Assembly (NCBI GenBank): GCA_965222895.1
Contig: CBDCVB010000001.1
Location: forward strand, 248,001 to 312,000
DNA: 64,000 bases
Direction: 5' to 3'
Source: Bin87 sp965222895
GTDB lineage: Bacteria > Chloroflexota > Dehalococcoidia > Lucifugimonadales > UBA3495
A model generated the notes under the pieces. It was not told the origin of the DNA, did not search any database, and saw only the letters and a list, made by a program, of their open reading frames with translations. The translations under genes and the position numbers were made by a program. Of the stretch, positions 54,064 through 62,454 are shown one piece after another (the first letter of the stretch is position 1; each line of letters begins with the position of its first letter).

Positions 54064-55500
54064 TTACACCGGCGCCCGGCGGGTGTGCCAGTCGGTGGCT
54101 TGCTGGTAGGCGTAAGCCGCCCGAAGGATGGCGCCCTCCGCGAACGGCCCGGCGCCGATTTGCAGCCCGATGGGCAGTCCGTCCGCGGTGAATCCGCCCG
54201 GCACCGACACTGCCGGCATTGCCGCCAGGGGGTAGCATCCCGTGTACGACCGGCGGAAGAAGAACCGTTCGCGCACGTCTTCCGCGCTTTCAAACGGCGC
54301 AGTGAGCGCATCGTGGCGAGGCGCCGGATACGGAGCAGTCGGCGAAACCAGCACGTCGACGTTGCGGAACGCCGTTTCAAACTGACGTCGCAACAGCACG
54401 CGGGCTTTCATGGCGCGGTTTTGCACCTTGGCGGGCACCAGGGCGGCGCTCTGTAATCTGGTGCGCGAGGCGCGGTCCAGCTGCTCCGGTGCGCGGCGCA
54501 TGAGTTCGTCGCGGGCGCCAGCGCCTTCGGTATCGGCGATGGCCACGAAGATAGCGCCGGCGATTTCGGTAAGAGGGACTGATACGTCCACAATCTCCGC
54601 GCCCAGGCCGGCCAGTGTTTCCAGCGCTCGCTCGGTGGCCTGGCGCACATCGGCGTGCATATCGGGCGCGTCGCACAACTCGCGCAGACGGCCCACTCGC
54701 ATCCCGCGCACGTCGCCGTCCAGCATGGCAAGATAGTTGGGCACGGGGCGCCGGCTGGTCGTTGGATCCAGCGGGTCATAACCGGCGATGGCCTCCAGAA
54801 CCAGCGCGCAATCTTCCACCGTCTTGGTCATTGGCGAAGCGGCATCCATAAACCAGCACATTGGCGTGATGCCGAACCGGCTGATGCGGGTGAAGGTGGG
54901 ACGCAAGCCAACCGCGTTGCAGTATGACGCTGGCCCACGACCGCTGCCGCCGGTGTCCTCACCGACGGACGCCGCCAGCAGGTTCGCCGCCAACGCCGCG
55001 CCGGAGCCACTGCTGGACTCGCCCGGAGTATGGTCGCGGCGCCAGGGATTTTGCGGGGTGCCGTAGGGTGGATCGGCAGTGCCGCCCATCGCCAGCTCGC
55101 TGAGGTTCAGCTTGCCCAACAGGATTGCCCCGACAGCCTTGAGCCTCGTAACCACGGTGCAATCCGTGGCGGGTACATTCTCGGCGTAGGCGCGAGAACC
55201 GTTGCTGGTCAGGATGCCGGCGGTGTTGAACTGGTCTTTGATGCCAATGGGCACGCCGAACAATGCGCCGTTGCAGCTATCATCGCCGCGCCGTAGCGAG
55301 TCATCAGCATCCGCGGCGGCTCCCAACGCTTCTTCGCGGCACACCGTGATGTACGACTTTATTTCCCCATCCATAAGGTCGATACGACGCAGATAGGCGT
55401 TCACTGCATCGGTGGCCGTAAAGTCGCCGGCGCGGATCGCGGCCGCCGTCGCCTGGGCAGACAGGAAAACGATGTCGTCGGGGTTGGCTGGTGTGGTCAA
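54064..55500 (-). CDS. Amidase-signature enzyme, AtzE/GatA-like
   Basis: A 478-residue amidase. Catalytic Lys88 (GVPIGIKDQF), cis-Ser near 163 (PGESSSGSGAAL) and nucleophile Ser near 186 (GEDTGGSGRGP) are present. It is preceded 13 bp upstream by a 65-residue GatC/AtzG-like small protein, the arrangement seen for AtzE/AtzG-type hydrolases as well as GatCA. No GatB gene is near, which favours a catabolic amidase complex (for example ureide or biuret-like substrates). Substrate is inferred only. Confidence 0.87.
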   Translation of the reverse strand: MTTPANPDDIVFLSAQATAAAIRAGDFTATDAVNAYLRRIDLMDGEIKSYITVCREEALGAAADADDSLRRGDDSCNGALFGVPIGIKDQFNTAGILTSNGSRAYAENVPATDCTVVTRLKAVGAILLGKLNLSELAMGGTADPPYGTPQNPWRRDHTPGESSSGSGAALAANLLAASVGEDTGGSGRGPASYCNAVGLRPTFTRISRFGITPMCWFMDAASPMTKTVEDCALVLEAIAGYDPLDPTTSRRPVPNYLAMLDGDVRGMRVGRLRELCDAPDMHADVRQATERALETLAGLGAEIVDVSVPLTEIAGAIFVAIADTEGAGARDELMRRAPEQLDRASRTRLQSAALVPAKVQNRAMKARVLLRRQFETAFRNVDVLVSPTAPYPAPRHDALTAPFESAEDVRERFFFRRSYTGCYPLAAMPAVSVPGGFTADGLPIGLQIGAGPFAEGAILRAAYAYQQATDWHTRRAPV

Positions 55501-55513
55501 CGGGAAGCTCCGT

Positions 55514-55711
55514 TCAGTCGGCGGCGTCCGGGTCAGGGAATATAGTTACTGGTTCCAGCCCTTCCAGATCCAGCTCACGCAGTCGATCCAGCTCCTGCAT
55601 GAGGCTACCGAAACGGTTGGCGACTTCGGGCAAATCGGCATCTTCAATGGGGATGCCGACCAGCCCGGCCAGCAGCCTGACCTGACCTTCTGGTGAGTTA
55701 TCGGTGGTCAT
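55514..55711 (-). CDS. GatC/AtzG-like small subunit
   Basis: A 65-residue helical protein: VRLLAGLVGIPIEDADLPEV, then FGSLMQELDRLRELDLEGLE and PVTIFPDPDAAD. The helix-loop pattern with the final E-P-V-T is characteristic of GatC/AtzG proteins that wrap around and stabilise a partner amidase. It starts the amidase operon and is 13 bp from the amidase start, so the two very likely form a complex. Confidence 0.82.
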   Translation of the reverse strand: MTTDNSPEGQVRLLAGLVGIPIEDADLPEVANRFGSLMQELDRLRELDLEGLEPVTIFPDPDAAD

Positions 55712-55793
55712 TGGCGCGGTACTCCCGGCTTAAAGAATATGGATGCACCGGTACGATACGGGATTGGCATTGCGGGTGTCAAACCGACTCGTG

Positions 55794-57914
55794 TTAAGCC
55801 AACCAGCGCTCGAACCAGTCCATCATCCGTTGCAGGTACGCCTGTCGTAAAGCGACGTGGCCGGTGCGCAGGAACCCGTGGCCGCAGCCGGGGAAGCGCA
55901 CCATTTCCACCTCTTTGTCCAGTCGTTTCAGCATCTGGAAATACTGCTCACTTTGGCCGATGGGACAGCGGGCGTCAGCCTCGCCGTGGAGCAGCAGCAC
56001 CGGCGTGGTCACCTGGGGCGCAAAGGTGATGGGAGAACGTTGCAACAATCGGTGGGCCAGGCTGTCCACACCCTCCGCCAGCTCGGTTACCATCGACACA
56101 GTGGCGAGCGCGCCACCCGATGGGCGGGCCGACCACTGGGTCTCGCCAAAGCTGGCCGCGATGTCGGACGTGCCGTACATACTCCACAGGTCGATACAGG
56201 GTGCGCCGGCGACGGCAGCGCGGAATCGGTGGTCGTGGCCGATGGCCCAGGTGGTCATAAAGCCGCCGTAGCTATAGCCGTGGATCAGGAGGCGGTCGCT
56301 ATCCACGTAGGGCCGTTCGCAAACGGCGTCTACCGCCGACATCAAATCCTGGTAATCCTCGCCTCCCCAGTCGCCCAGCACCGCGTCAACAAACTCCTCG
56401 CCGTAGGTGGACGAGCCGCGGGGGTTGACGGCCAGCACCAGGTAACCAGCCGTGGCCGGCACCTGATGCCAGGGCACAAAGGAGTCGTAGAATGCCCCGT
56501 TGGGCCCGCCGTGAATCTCCAGCAGCATCGGGTAACGTTGTGTCGGGTCGAAGCCGGGTGGATGATACAGGCGACATTCGATGTCCCACCGGCCGCGGTT
56601 GATGGCGAACTTTTCCATTGATGCCGCCGGGTGTTCAGAGAGCCAGCCGTCGTTGTGGTTGGTGATGCGGCAGCGGGCGCTGCCTAAACCGTCAGGTCGG
56701 TTCAGCGTCAGCAGGTGCATTTCCGGCGGCAATTCGGGGGCGGATGATGCCAGCGCGACCTCAGCCACCGTGGCATCCATCGCAATACCCGACACCAGCT
56801 CTCCGCCTTCGGTCAGCGCCACCGGTTCCGCATCGGAGCCGGCCGAATTGGAACCGGCCGACGCGACCGCCAGCGAGTACAGCCGCGTTTCGCCGGCAGC
56901 GTCGGCCAGGAACAGGATGCGCCCCTCGTTGCCGCCATTAGAATCATCGGTGATCCAGCGCAGTTCCAGAGGCGGGTAAATGCCGGGGTAGCCAAGGCAG
57001 GGCCGAATGCGGTCGTCGGTGATGCGGCGCGGCCTCTCGCCGGGCTGCAAAATGTACAGGTAGGCTTGCCACAACACCGTCAGGCCATCGCCGGTGGCGC
57101 CCGCCGCTGCCAGCTTTTGCCCGTCGGGAGACCAAATGACGGCAGCAGCGTCGGTCAATCCCTGCGACCACGATACGGGCGCGGGCATTTCGGCATCGCC
57201 CGCAGGGTCGGCTGGCACGTCGATGATGTAGACCTCGTTGGTTGCGGTAACATCCCGCGCATCGGACCGACCGGATATGAAGGCGATCCGGTTGCCATCC
57301 GGAGACCAGGCCGGCGCCATGTCGTCCCAATCGCCATCGGTGAGCTGGGTTGTTGCGCCGGTGGTGGCGTCCGCAGTGAACAGGTGGAAGTGGCAGTCGC
57401 CGCGCCATCCGATGGCGTCGTGGCGATAGCGAATCCGACGTACCTCTCGCACTTTTGGCTCATCCGGACCAGTGGCGTCGCTGGGTGCACCATCGTCAGG
57501 GCAACGGTCGGCGACCACCACGAGGCGAGATGAGTCGGGAGACCAGGCGAATTCTCGGACGCTGCTGGTTATGCTGGTGAGTTGCGCAGCCTCACCGCCG
57601 TGAGCCGACATGGTCCAAACCTGCCTGGGGGAGTCCGGGCCGTCAGAGCCGGGCCGCAGGAATGCCAGCGTGTTACCGTCGGGCGAGTAGCGGGGGTGGG
57701 TATCGGCGTTGCCACGAGTGAAGGGTTGCGGCCTGGCGGCACCGGCGGCTCCCGACACGGTGGTATCAATCCGGTAGATGCGCGAACGGCTTTCCGAGGT
57801 TGCGGTGTCAATCCAGGACAGCACGTAGGCACACCCGCTGCCGTCGGGCACCATACTGGGATCGCCGGCAGATTGCAGATATCGGAACAAGTCGGCCCCT
57901 ATTGGTTGCGTCAT
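55794..57914 (-). CDS. S9-family serine peptidase (acylaminoacyl/prolyl oligopeptidase type)
   Basis: A 706-residue peptidase from ATG at 57914; open frame upstream to 57977 lacks homology. The N-terminal part is a beta-propeller with TolB-like blades (FAWSPDSSRLVVVADR, APAWSPDGNRIAFISG, AVIWSPDGQKLAAAG). The C-terminal alpha/beta-hydrolase domain has the nucleophile HGYSYGG (Ser548), the Asp region LLLHGEADARCPIGQSEQYF and the His in FPGCGHGFL. It should cleave short peptides in the cytosol. The frame is intact. Confidence 0.93.
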   Translation of the reverse strand: MTQPIGADLFRYLQSAGDPSMVPDGSGCAYVLSWIDTATSESRSRIYRIDTTVSGAAGAARPQPFTRGNADTHPRYSPDGNTLAFLRPGSDGPDSPRQVWTMSAHGGEAAQLTSITSSVREFAWSPDSSRLVVVADRCPDDGAPSDATGPDEPKVREVRRIRYRHDAIGWRGDCHFHLFTADATTGATTQLTDGDWDDMAPAWSPDGNRIAFISGRSDARDVTATNEVYIIDVPADPAGDAEMPAPVSWSQGLTDAAAVIWSPDGQKLAAAGATGDGLTVLWQAYLYILQPGERPRRITDDRIRPCLGYPGIYPPLELRWITDDSNGGNEGRILFLADAAGETRLYSLAVASAGSNSAGSDAEPVALTEGGELVSGIAMDATVAEVALASSAPELPPEMHLLTLNRPDGLGSARCRITNHNDGWLSEHPAASMEKFAINRGRWDIECRLYHPPGFDPTQRYPMLLEIHGGPNGAFYDSFVPWHQVPATAGYLVLAVNPRGSSTYGEEFVDAVLGDWGGEDYQDLMSAVDAVCERPYVDSDRLLIHGYSYGGFMTTWAIGHDHRFRAAVAGAPCIDLWSMYGTSDIAASFGETQWSARPSGGALATVSMVTELAEGVDSLAHRLLQRSPITFAPQVTTPVLLLHGEADARCPIGQSEQYFQMLKRLDKEVEMVRFPGCGHGFLRTGHVALRQAYLQRMMDWFERWLA

Positions 57915-58099
57915 AACAGGTTCACTCCCTGGTTGTGTGCGATGAAACCGGTAGCATCGAGGCGGGTAATATCCCAAAAATGCTCGGACAATTTTTACGT
58001 GGGTTTAACATTGAGCCTTGACGTATCAAGAATCGGTGAATATAATAACAGTAATCGCAATATGGTATGTGGTTGAACCCCACACAGGAGGAAGCAACG

Positions 58100-58321
58100 A
58101 TGGTTACTGTCAACGAACGCCTGAACGCCGAACGGCTTGACCAGCGGCCCGGGTTGCTGAACGAATTGGTTGAGCAGGACATGGCGGATATTCTGACGGA
58201 ATACGGGGCCCGCCTGGAAGACCAGACGCCCGAACGGGTGACCTATCGCCCCTTCCCCAGCTTGGGCTACAGTGTGCCCATGGCCGGAGTGCGCTACTAC
58301 TCCTACATACCTGACAAATAG
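58100..58321 (+). CDS. Small hypothetical protein with strong ribosome site
   Basis: A 73-residue protein from ATG at 58100, preceded by ACAGGAGGAAGC, a strong Shine-Dalgarno. Sequence includes RLDQRPGLLNELVEQDMADI, then LEDQTPERVTYRPFPSLGYS and a final GVRYYSYIPDK. It is not membrane-spanning. I do not recognise a family. A clear terminator follows, so it is a single-gene unit with a good expression signal, which is unusual for a chance ORF. Confidence 0.65.
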   Translation: MVTVNERLNAERLDQRPGLLNELVEQDMADILTEYGARLEDQTPERVTYRPFPSLGYSVPMAGVRYYSYIPDK

Positions 58322-58398
58322 ACCGGCGCGCCAGGGGCGGGCCGTGCGCCGGCAACCACCGGGTTCGACCGAGTAATGGGTTGCCGGCCATCGGGCGG

Positions 58399-58425
58399 GG
58401 GCCGGGGAATTTCCCCGGCCCTTTT
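58399..58425 (+). terminator. Rho-independent terminator
   Basis: GGGCCGGGG (58399-58407) pairs with CCCCGGCCC (58413-58421) over an AATTT loop and is followed by TTTT. It ends the small hypothetical gene transcript. Confidence 0.88.
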
Positions 58426-58459
58426 GGTTGTCCAGTATCAAGCCAGTGGAAACGGATTT

Positions 58460-58600
58460 TCGTCTAAGGCGTGTTGACAAGCACCGTTATTCTCGCGAAA
58501 GCGTCGTCATCCCCGCGACAAATACCGTCATTCCCGCGAAAGCGGGAATCCAGTAGCCGAAGTCGTCAACCACGGTTCTCATTCTTTCATCATACCTTCT
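58460..58600 (+). repeat. Dispersed repeat block, second copy
   Basis: It shares with 10450-10576 the ordered motifs GTGTTGACAAG/GTGTTGACTAA, CCCCGCGACAAATACCG, TCCCGCGAAAGCGGGA and ATTCTTTC. An additional TTCTCGCGAAAGCG unit is present here. Confidence 0.75.
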
Positions 58601-58680
58601 CAGGACTCTCCGCTTGGGGCGACGGCAATCGGGGCGCCACCGCGCGGCGCAAACCGTCAGGTTTGGCTCTGCTGGCGTGG

Positions 58681-59949
58681 TCACAATATCACTCCATCCT
58701 GACGCCATTGGTCGATCTCAGATAGTGGATAGCCCAGCTCCCCAAGGACTGCATCCGTGTGCTCCCCCAGCGCCGGCAGCGGGCCGGCTTGCAACGGTGT
58801 TTCGCCAAACGACACCAGCGGCCCGGCCATGCGCACCGTGCCAAGGTCGCGATGGTTCACGTCGGCAACCATATTGTTTTCCAGCACCTGCGGGAGGTCA
58901 AACAGTTCTTCCACAAATCGCACCGGCCCGGCAGGAACTCCGGCGCCGTCCAGCCGGCTAAGCCAATCCTGAGTTGTTCTGCTGAGGAATACCGCCTCCG
59001 CATCGGACATCAACTGCTCGCCGAACTCGGCGGCTTCGGGGGAGCGTTGGTCGTAGCCATCGTCGAACCGAATGTCGTGCAGGCCGATGACTTCCAGCAT
59101 CCGACGACGGAGCGGGTCGTTGAGGCAACCCACGACCACCATCCCGTCGGCGGTCTGGTAAAAACGATAGTAAATGTTGCCGGGCGACTGGAAGTGCTGA
59201 CCCTCGTAGGTGTCCAGTATCTCGGTGTACGGGACGCCGGCGGCGCGCATCACATCCAGGGATTCGCGGATTTGCAGGTGCGGCCCGGCATCGACGTTTT
59301 CAATACGGACGAAACGCATCCCGAGCATCATCAGGCTGGTGCCGAGCAAGGATGCTTCCAGTTTCTGGCCCCCGCCCCCGTTGCGCTCCCGGGCGAACAG
59401 CGCTCCGCAGACCGCCCACGCCTGCGCCAGACCACACGCCGAATCCACCAGCGGACTGGCGACGATTTGTTGGGGGACACCACGCAGCGTCTTGCCCTCG
59501 CTGGTGGCAATGCCCGACATACCCTGAATGATAATGTCGTAGCCGGGGCGGTAAGCGTCCGGGCCGTTGTGCCCAAACGCCGACCCTTCGCAATAGATGA
59601 TATTCGGATTGATTGCGAAAAGAGTTGCGTAGTCGATGCCGAGGCGGGCCGCAACATCGGGACGGTTGTTGGCCAGAACAACGTCGGCCTGCTGGGTGAG
59701 GCGTCGCACTACATCCGCGCTGCCCGGCCGGTTCAGGTTCAGCGTGATGGAACGCTTGCCCCGGTTGTAGGCCATAAAGGGCCGTCCTTCGGTGGCAGTA
59801 ACCGCCTGGGCACCACGCCACAGGTCCCCCCAGGGCGGTTCAACCTTAATAACGCCGGCGCCCATATCGGCCAGCAGCATACCGGCGGTGGGAGTGGCAA
59901 TCATCGTCGAAAATTCGACGACGTTGATACCGTCTAGTGGGCCGGGCAT
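58681..59949 (-). CDS. CaiB/BaiF-family (class III) CoA transferase
   Basis: A 422-residue CoA transferase from ATG at 59949 (MPGPLDGINVVEFSTMIATP); a longer frame to 60069 overlaps the upstream gene and lacks homology. Conserved parts are LLADMGAGVIKVEPPWGDLW, NRGKRSITLNLNRPG, VVLANNRPDVAARLGIDY, PGYDIIIQGMSGIATSEG and the C-terminal PLVSFGETPLQAGPLPALGE with EHTDAVLGELGY. Such enzymes move CoA between small carboxylic acids. It follows the coiled-coil gene by 49 bp. Confidence 0.9.
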   Translation of the reverse strand: MPGPLDGINVVEFSTMIATPTAGMLLADMGAGVIKVEPPWGDLWRGAQAVTATEGRPFMAYNRGKRSITLNLNRPGSADVVRRLTQQADVVLANNRPDVAARLGIDYATLFAINPNIIYCEGSAFGHNGPDAYRPGYDIIIQGMSGIATSEGKTLRGVPQQIVASPLVDSACGLAQAWAVCGALFARERNGGGGQKLEASLLGTSLMMLGMRFVRIENVDAGPHLQIRESLDVMRAAGVPYTEILDTYEGQHFQSPGNIYYRFYQTADGMVVVGCLNDPLRRRMLEVIGLHDIRFDDGYDQRSPEAAEFGEQLMSDAEAVFLSRTTQDWLSRLDGAGVPAGPVRFVEELFDLPQVLENNMVADVNHRDLGTVRMAGPLVSFGETPLQAGPLPALGEHTDAVLGELGYPLSEIDQWRQDGVIL

Positions 59950-59998
59950 AAGGTGATTCGACGGGGGAAGGCGTTGGCTGGCAGCGTAAGCGACGCGA

Positions 59999-60496
59999 TC
60001 AGGGCTCTGGGTTGCTGGTAGCAGGATGGGAGCCGTTGCCATTAGCGCGATTACTGATTTGCTCCACAAGCTCCAGGATGCGGGTCATCATCAAATCGCT
60101 GCGCTCCTGTTGGGCGGTGAGCTGGCCGATGACCTGCTGCTGGAAGGCACGCTCTTCCTGGCGTTCCCGTCGTTGCGCTTCCCACCGCCTCTCCTGATCC
60201 TCACGCTCCGCTGCCCACCGTTTTTGCTGAGCCTGGCTTTCCGCCTCCCGTTCCTGAGCGCGAGCCTGGCTTTCCGTCGCTCGTTCCTGAGCGCGAGCCT
60301 GACTTTCCGCATGGCGGGCCTCACGCTCTTTTTCTCGTTCTTTGCGGGCCTCTTTTTCCCAATCCGCGCTACGGAGCAGCGTCCAAAGGGTCATAAACAT
60401 ATCCAACACTCCGATGAAGCCGGTAGCGGCGAATACGGCCGCCGTGTTCACTATGGCCGCGGTCAAAGTTTCGGGAGGTTCTACCCCAAAAGGCAT
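59999..60496 (-). CDS. Membrane-anchored coiled-coil protein
   Basis: A 165-residue protein. One hydrophobic segment (AAIVNTAAVFAATGFIGVLD, about residues 13-32) is followed by a long Arg/Glu/Gln/Ala-rich coiled coil with a repeated unit (RHAESQARAQER, ATESQARAQER, EAESQAQQKR). It ends in SDLMMTRILELVEQISNRAN. It starts with an ATG at 60496. In another frame just upstream (60587-60490) a second hydrophobic stretch (MYLIISVLVYVALTSIGATA) exists, so a frameshift may have removed a first membrane helix. Function unknown. Confidence 0.65.
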   Translation of the reverse strand: MPFGVEPPETLTAAIVNTAAVFAATGFIGVLDMFMTLWTLLRSADWEKEARKEREKEREARHAESQARAQERATESQARAQEREAESQAQQKRWAAEREDQERRWEAQRRERQEERAFQQQVIGQLTAQQERSDLMMTRILELVEQISNRANGNGSHPATSNPEP

Positions 60497-60631
60497 ACAC
60501 TTTCAGAGTTGCTGTTAACGCAGCGGTGGCTCCTATGGATGTAAGCGCTACGTACACAAGGACCGATATGATGAGGTACATTTTCATACAATTATAGCGG
60601 TTCCACACTGGGAAGGCAGCGCGCTACCGAA

Positions 60632-62008
60632 TTATAGCGAGGGGATGCGCCTATCGACACGTTCGGGCCCCAACCGTAGGGCGTCGGAAGGGATCAGCGC
60701 CGCCAGGGATGTGGGGGTGCAGCCGTAGGGGGCGGCAGTATTTTCCAACCAGGACAGGGCTTGGGCTGCCTGGGCTGCGGGTAGGTCTTTGGCTTGGATG
60801 AGTACGCGGAAATCGCCGAGGCCGCCGAGGCCGCCGGGACGGGTCAGGTGGGTCAGCGCCGTGCGCCATGCCCGGCCATCGTTGGGCGGTGTGGCGAACG
60901 AACCAGGGCCGAACGAATCAGGCAGGAAGTCAGGCAGTTCACCGTCCGGCCCGACCGGGAGGGTTTGCCAGCCCGACGTAGCGTCAACGGACGGCGGGCC
61001 GGTGCGCCGGATGGTTTGCAGACCCAGCTGTTGCAGCAACCGGCCCTGGGGCACGTTGCCGATGGTGGTCAGACCAGCCTGTTCTCCCGCCCTTTGTACC
61101 GCCGTGAAATCGACCTGGGCGGTAATATCCTGCCGGCCAGCATCCACCAGAGGCGTGTCGGTTTGAGTGTGATTGCGGTAGGTAACGAGGGTGCCGTCGC
61201 GGCGTTGGTTCGGGTCGTACAGGTCGCCGGCCGTGCGTCCGTAGTCGATGGTCAGCGCGAAGCCCGCTTGCAACGTGAGCGCTACGGAGCTGGCCCAGGC
61301 GTCCAGCTGCAGGCATATTTCGGCAGTTTGCCCATCCTCCAGCGCGATTTCAGCCTCGGCCAACCGTTGCGCGAGCAGTGGCGTGGACGGTTCGCCAGCA
61401 CGCTCGATCAAGATCCCCTCGTAACCGTCGGCGACGTCGGGTGCGATGTCAACGTACAGCTCGCGGAGTTGATGTTGCTCCATGCGAACGCGGTGGACGG
61501 GCAAAGCGTCCAGCAACTCGTTGGACAGCACGCAGCCCGTTACGTTCCGAATCGGCAGACGCAGGGCATCCGCGACGATGCGATGGGCATTGTCCAGGCG
61601 GTGTTCCCGTCCGCGGCGTTCCCGTCCGGTATAAGTCCGCCGGTCGACGACGATGTACCGCATGGCAGCGGTGAATCCGGCCGGCAGCCAGGCGGCGGCG
61701 GTCAGGATGTCTCGACACAGCAGGCCATCTCCGGCGCCGGCTTCGACCACGACGAAGGGCGCGGGTCTGCCCAGCAGTGTCCAGCATTGAAACAACTGCA
61801 CCGCCAGCAATGCGCCGAAGGCGGGATGGACTTGGGGACTGGTGTAATAGTCATCCAGCGGGTTGCGATCCGCACGGGCGTAATATCCACCGGGCCCGTG
61901 CAGGGCGCGCGCCATGTACTCGGCGAAGGTAATCGGCCCGCAGCGGGCGATGCGGCGCCGAATCAGGCGTTCCGACAGAGTGGGCGCGTGTACGCCGGGC
62001 GTAACCAA
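60632..62008 (-). CDS. MidA-family class I SAM-dependent methyltransferase
   Basis: A 458-residue protein of the MidA/NDUFAF7 (DUF185) family. The N-terminus has GPITFAEYMARALHGPGGYY and YYTSPQVHPAFGALLAVQLF, followed by the SAM-binding VVVEAGAGDGLLCRDIL and CVLSNELLDALPVHRV. Mitochondrial members methylate an arginine of complex I; the bacterial role is undetermined. An open small gene (62019-62375) ends 10 bp upstream, so the two may be co-transcribed. Confidence 0.87.
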   Translation of the reverse strand: MVTPGVHAPTLSERLIRRRIARCGPITFAEYMARALHGPGGYYARADRNPLDDYYTSPQVHPAFGALLAVQLFQCWTLLGRPAPFVVVEAGAGDGLLCRDILTAAAWLPAGFTAAMRYIVVDRRTYTGRERRGREHRLDNAHRIVADALRLPIRNVTGCVLSNELLDALPVHRVRMEQHQLRELYVDIAPDVADGYEGILIERAGEPSTPLLAQRLAEAEIALEDGQTAEICLQLDAWASSVALTLQAGFALTIDYGRTAGDLYDPNQRRDGTLVTYRNHTQTDTPLVDAGRQDITAQVDFTAVQRAGEQAGLTTIGNVPQGRLLQQLGLQTIRRTGPPSVDATSGWQTLPVGPDGELPDFLPDSFGPGSFATPPNDGRAWRTALTHLTRPGGLGGLGDFRVLIQAKDLPAAQAAQALSWLENTAAPYGCTPTSLAALIPSDALRLGPERVDRRIPSL

Positions 62009-62018
62009 TCTGATCCGA

Positions 62019-62375
62019 CTAGCGATAGAGGGGTTTGAAGAAGCTGTGCAGGAAGTTGTTGCGGTGCGCCCAGGAGTGAGCTCGCTTTAGTACCGCGTCG
62101 GGTATTGGCTCGGCGCGACGGTGGGTGATGCGCAAGGTTTCATAGTTGGACAACTCGGGCGGAGCCTCTGCCGTGTACAGCAGCTCGCACCCCTCGGCCT
62201 CGGCGTACAGTTTCATGCTGTCGAAACCCTTCACCTTATGACCCGGGGTCTGATATATGAAGAGCTCAGTGCTGCCCACCAGCTCGTCCAGGTGGTCGTT
62301 GCCATTGCCGCGGCCACCGCCCTGACGGATCTGATCCCGCCCGATGCCGTAGTTGCTGAGCCGTCGTTGCTGCAT
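62019..62375 (-). CDS. Hypothetical protein
   Basis: 118 residues with a central STELFIYQTPGHKVKGFDSM and KLYAEAEGCELLYTAEAPPE, then HSWAHRNNFLHSFFKPLYR. The first 25 residues are low complexity and the true start may be at an internal codon. No family is recognised. It lies 10 bp before the MidA-type methyltransferase, which argues that it is a real gene in a two-gene unit. Confidence 0.5.
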   Translation of the reverse strand: MQQRRLSNYGIGRDQIRQGGGRGNGNDHLDELVGSTELFIYQTPGHKVKGFDSMKLYAEAEGCELLYTAEAPPELSNYETLRITHRRAEPIPDAVLKRAHSWAHRNNFLHSFFKPLYR

Positions 62376-62412
62376 TTGACACCGCCTCTTGCGCTGGTAC
62401 TTGTCATCAAAT

Positions 62413-62444
62413 CAACGAGATTGCCGCGCTACGCTCGCAATGAC
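62413..62444. repeat. Single arm of the dispersed TCATTGCGAG repeat
   Basis: CAACGAGATTGCCGCG...CTCGCAATGACA is one arm of the palindrome found inside the family 1 MITE-like elements, here without the element ends. Other isolated arms are at 21567-21595 and 42976-43011. Confidence 0.65.
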
Positions 62445-62454
62445 AACGTAGGCG

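Larger units (their letters stand above)
58322..58680. other. Intergenic region with terminator and dispersed repeat
   Basis: It holds the terminator at 58399-58425 and the repeat block from 58460 to about 58600 that matches 10450-10576. No gene is supported. Confidence 0.6.

Noticed and set aside
58759..59937. Long plus-strand open frame opposite the CoA transferase
   Set aside because: It is antisense to a gene with clear family motifs and has no motif of its own.
60794..62038. Long plus-strand open frame opposite the MidA-type gene
   Set aside because: Same reason: a complementary-strand shadow of a recognised gene.
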